Shown: in pieces, positions 61,422 through 64,000 of the stretch
Layout of the letters: each line of letters begins with the position of its first letter
How positions within the stretch are numbered: position 1 is the first letter of the stretch
Origin: Lachnospiraceae bacterium
GTDB lineage: Bacteria > Bacillota > Clostridia > Lachnospirales > Lachnospiraceae
NCBI GenBank assembly: GCA_015057505.1
Contig: SVEG01000012.1
Location: forward strand, 1 to 64,000
Direction of reading: 5' to 3'
DNA length: 64,000 nucleotides
Notes under the pieces: model-generated
What the model was told of the DNA's origin: nothing
The model's database searches: none
Seen by the model: the letters and a program-made list of their open reading frames with translations, nothing else
Made by a program: the position numbers and the translations under genes

Positions 61422-62915
61422 CTATAATGAATTGACAAACTTTTCAAACGATTTTCGTCCCTCAGTGGTACTTTTGTACACTCCGGCATCCTCGAGAACT
61501 TTTTCAAAGACAAGTCCAATTTCTTTTTTAAGAATCTCTGTGATATTGTCTTTATTAATATCATCATATTTAACGATAAACTTGTCTACCCAGTCCGCAT
61601 GCTTTTCAATCATATCATTTTTGCGGATATCTTCTTTGTTAAGGATTGCTTTCTTAAGTTCTTCTATCTCATCCTTAAGGCGCGCAGGAAGAACAGCAAG
61701 GCCCATAACTTCAATAAGACCAATATTCTCTTTCTTAATATGATGAAGCTCTGCATGAGGATGATATACACCCATCGGATGCTCTTCCGTAGTAATATTA
61801 TTGCGGAGCGTTAAATCAAGCTCAAAAAGACCATCTTTGATTCTTGCAATCGGAGTAATTGTATTATGCGGTTCACCGTCTGTCTCAGCAAAAATAAATG
61901 CATCCTCATCCGTGTAACCTCTCCACGCTTCAAGAATATGATCTGCAAGCGCTATTATCCTGTCAGAATCCTTACCGCGAAGTCTGATTACAGAAAGCGG
62001 CCATTTAACAATACCTGCTTCCACATCTTCAAAACCTTTTATGCTAAAGGTTTTCTCCATCGGTGCCTTTGCCATTGCAAACTCGTAATTACCGCCCTGG
62101 AAATGGTCATGGCTCAAAATAGAGCCGCCTACAATAGGCAAATCCGCATTGGACCCAAGGAAATAGTGCGGAAACAATTTTACGAAGTCAAAAAGCTTCA
62201 CAAAAGCAGCATGTTCTATCTTCATCGGTGTATGCTGTCCGTTAAACACGATACAGTGCTCGTTATAATATACGTAAGGTGAGTACTGGAATCCCCACTG
62301 CTGATTATTAATCGTAATCGGGATAATTCTGTGATTATCTCTTGCCGGATGATTTACACGACCTGCATAGCCCTCATTCTCCATACAAAGAAGACATTTG
62401 GGATAACCGCTCTGCTTAGCAAGCTTAGCAGCGGCTATAGCCTTAGGATCCTTCTCCGGCTTGGAAAGGTTAATTGTAATATCAATCTCACCATACTTGG
62501 TATCTACCGTCCACTTCATATCCTTCTTAACACGGTATGTACGAATATAATCCGTACTCTTGCTGAAATCATAAAAATATTCTGTTGCTGCCTTAGGTGA
62601 TTCCTTATACAAATCTTTGAACTTACGTATTACTTCACTGGGTTTTGAAAGCATGCAGTTCATAAGCTTTGCATCAAACAAATCACGATAAACTACACTG
62701 TCATTCTCAAGAAGTCCGTTTTCCGCCGCATAATCAAGCAATTCTTTAAGTACTTCTTCCAACTCAACATTCTCATAATTCTCTACAGGTTCTTCATACT
62801 CTTCGATTCTAAGAAGGTTCAAAATCCTGTTGGTAACATATACAATATCTTCTTTTTCAATAAGCTTCTTCTCCAAACCATAGCAAACAAGCTTCTTAAT
62901 TGATTGTTCTATCAT
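61422..62915 (-). CDS. galT: UDP-glucose-hexose-1-phosphate uridylyltransferase, family 2
   Basis: 497 residues, the size of the Firmicutes GalT family (the E. coli type is ~350). Conserved blocks PKCLLCMENEGYAGR, NEHCIVFNGQHTPM and GGSILSHDHFQGG. Transfers UMP between UDP-glucose and galactose-1-P in the Leloir pathway. 33 bp after galK. Confidence 0.95.
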   Translation of the reverse strand: MIEQSIKKLVCYGLEKKLIEKEDIVYVTNRILNLLRIEEYEEPVENYENVELEEVLKELLDYAAENGLLENDSVVYRDLFDAKLMNCMLSKPSEVIRKFKDLYKESPKAATEYFYDFSKSTDYIRTYRVKKDMKWTVDTKYGEIDITINLSKPEKDPKAIAAAKLAKQSGYPKCLLCMENEGYAGRVNHPARDNHRIIPITINNQQWGFQYSPYVYYNEHCIVFNGQHTPMKIEHAAFVKLFDFVKLFPHYFLGSNADLPIVGGSILSHDHFQGGNYEFAMAKAPMEKTFSIKGFEDVEAGIVKWPLSVIRLRGKDSDRIIALADHILEAWRGYTDEDAFIFAETDGEPHNTITPIARIKDGLFELDLTLRNNITTEEHPMGVYHPHAELHHIKKENIGLIEVMGLAVLPARLKDEIEELKKAILNKEDIRKNDMIEKHADWVDKFIVKYDDINKDNITEILKKEIGLVFEKVLEDAGVYKSTTEGRKSFEKFVNSL

Positions 62916-62948
62916 AGTCCTCTCCCGGTTAATTATTATAGCATCGGA

Positions 62949-64000
62949 TTAGTTAAGCACTCCGCCGCCTTGGCCTACTTCAACAACATAAAAATCCGCA
63001 GCATATCCGATAGTATTTTTATACGCTTCGCCTACATTCTTAATAAAATCTTCAACACAATCATTTTCAACAATACTTACTGTGCAACCGCCAAAGCCCG
63101 CACCAGTCATACGTGAGCCGATAACGCCCTTCTGCGCCCATGAATTCTCAACAAGAGTGTCAAGCTCCTTACCTGTAACTTCATAATCATCACGAAGTGA
63201 TACATGTGAAGCATTCATAAGTTCACCAAACAACTTAAGGTCACCGTCCTGCAAAGCTTTAACAGCCTTGATTGTTCTCTGATTCTCATATACGGCGTGC
63301 TTAGCTCTCTTTTCCCATACAGGATTGCCGATAAGTGCTTTATTAGCCTCAAATTCCTCCTCTGTAAGTTCTCCGAGACTCTTAATTGAAAGCTTCTCCT
63401 GGAGCTTTGCAAGGGCTGACTCGCACTCGCTTCTTCTCTCGTTATATTTTGAATCACCAAGTCCTCTCTTTTTGTTACTGCACGCAATTACAATCTTGGC
63501 ATTTTCAAGCTTAATAGGGGCATACTGATAGGAAAGATCCGCAGTATCAAGGAAAATAGCATTGTCCTTCTTGCCCATTGCGATTGCAAACTGGTCCATA
63601 ATTCCACAATTAACACCATTAAATTTGTTCTCTGAATACTGGCCGATAAGCGCAATGTCAATCATGTTTACATCAAAGCCAAACAAATCCTTAAGAATAA
63701 CACCTGTAATTACTTCAACGGATGCAGAGGATGAAAGTCCCGAACCGTTCGGAATATTACCGAAAATCACCATATCAAAACCGTAGGGAACATCATAGCC
63801 TTTCTCCTTAAAAGCCCAAATAACTCCTTTCGGATAATTAGCCCAGTTATCTTCCTGCTTATTAACAAGTTCATTAATATCTGACTCAATTACACCGAGT
63901 CTCTCAAAATTCATTGAATAAAAACGCAATTTACTATCGTTACGTTTTCTTGCAACACCGTAAGTACCTATGGTAAGTGCACACGGAAATACATGTCCGC
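62949..64000 (-). CDS. galK: Galactokinase (N-terminus beyond window)
   Basis: The frame stays open to the window edge: codons above 63929 read GHVFPCALTIGTYGVARKR, the galactokinase region after the active-site start, so the TTG-like start near 63929 is internal. Visible: GHMP ATP loop PNGSGLSSSASVE and the C-terminal RMTGAGFGGCTV. About 40 N-terminal residues, including the GRTxxxGxHxDxxxG motif, are missing. Phosphorylates galactose; operon with galT. Confidence 0.95.
   Translation of the reverse strand, partial: GHVFPCALTIGTYGVARKRNDSKLRFYSMNFERLGVIESDINELVNKQEDNWANYPKGVIWAFKEKGYDVPYGFDMVIFGNIPNGSGLSSSASVEVITGVILKDLFGFDVNMIDIALIGQYSENKFNGVNCGIMDQFAIAMGKKDNAIFLDTADLSYQYAPIKLENAKIVIACSNKKRGLGDSKYNERRSECESALAKLQEKLSIKSLGELTEEEFEANKALIGNPVWEKRAKHAVYENQRTIKAVKALQDGDLKLFGELMNASHVSLRDDYEVTGKELDTLVENSWAQKGVIGSRMTGAGFGGCTVSIVENDCVEDFIKNVGEAYKNTIGYAADFYVVEVGQGGGVLN

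Noticed and set aside
1-64000. CRISPR array, tRNA, rRNA, insertion sequence, prophage
   Set aside because: Looked for by eye across the window; no regularly spaced repeats, cloverleaf genes, rRNA stretches, transposases, integrases or phage structural genes were seen.

Overview
The window is a low-GC, gene-dense stretch of a Clostridia chromosome, most likely from an anaerobic, endospore-forming member of the Lachnospiraceae. This is inferred from gene content: a complete spoIIIAA-AH operon and spoIVB beside recN-argR-nadK-tlyA-dxs-ispA-xseBA-nusB-asp23 in the usual Clostridia order, a GGGtGRT/NifU-like gene pair, a family-2 galT, and an AgrC/LytTR two-component pair. Only two long genes (a PocR/AraC regulator and argC) and two very short ones lie on the + strand. 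I saw no rRNA, tRNA, CRISPR array, transposase or prophage.

Layout. 0.1-7.4 kb: a corrinoid-dependent methyl-transfer locus, made of a UroD-fold methyltransferase, a corrinoid reductive activator with an extra N-terminal domain, a corrinoid protein, a divergent PocR-AraC regulator and an MtaA-like zinc methyltransferase. 7.5-14 kb: an accessory patch (pyrophosphatase-like, ASCH, two Nudix, HAD, an unknown HhH-like protein, XRE, flavodoxin, MarR) holding two copies of a ~265-bp cassette with inverted-repeat ends, each carrying its own promoter and a tiny ORF. 14.1-19.5 kb: an AgrC-type kinase and LytTR regulator upstream of four unknown proteins, two of them paralogues; a LytTR-like direct repeat with 21-bp period sits before each operon. 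19.6-24.6 kb: a clostripain-like protease, a MerR-TipAS regulator and two XRE regulators with clear palindromic operators. 24.6-40.6 kb: the housekeeping and sporulation cluster. 40.7-44 kb: DUF3810, an inverted-order J-domain protein, two small proteins, argC. 44-48.4 kb: a heterodimeric ABC exporter with its MarR regulator. 48.4-51.2 kb: amino-sugar genes glmM-nagB and a left-handed beta-helix protein. 51.3-55.8 kb: phosphoesterase, DUF6512, GH43 lipoprotein, PHP protein, hemerythrin. 55.9-64 kb: GGGtGRT and NifU-like pair, asd, csp, a GGDEF-EAL protein, galT and a galK cut by the window edge.

How the genes work together. The 0.7-7.4 kb genes form a plausible methyl-transfer chain: substrate to MT-I to corrinoid protein to MtaA-like MT-II, with the activator rescuing oxidised corrinoid and the PocR-AraC protein sensing substrate. 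The LytTR locus looks like a self-activating signalling circuit driving proteins of unknown function. It is the best candidate here for an undescribed system. Many start codons were moved downstream of the longest reading frame because a good Shine-Dalgarno sits just before the internal start. All functional statements rest on motif recognition by eye; no database search was run.
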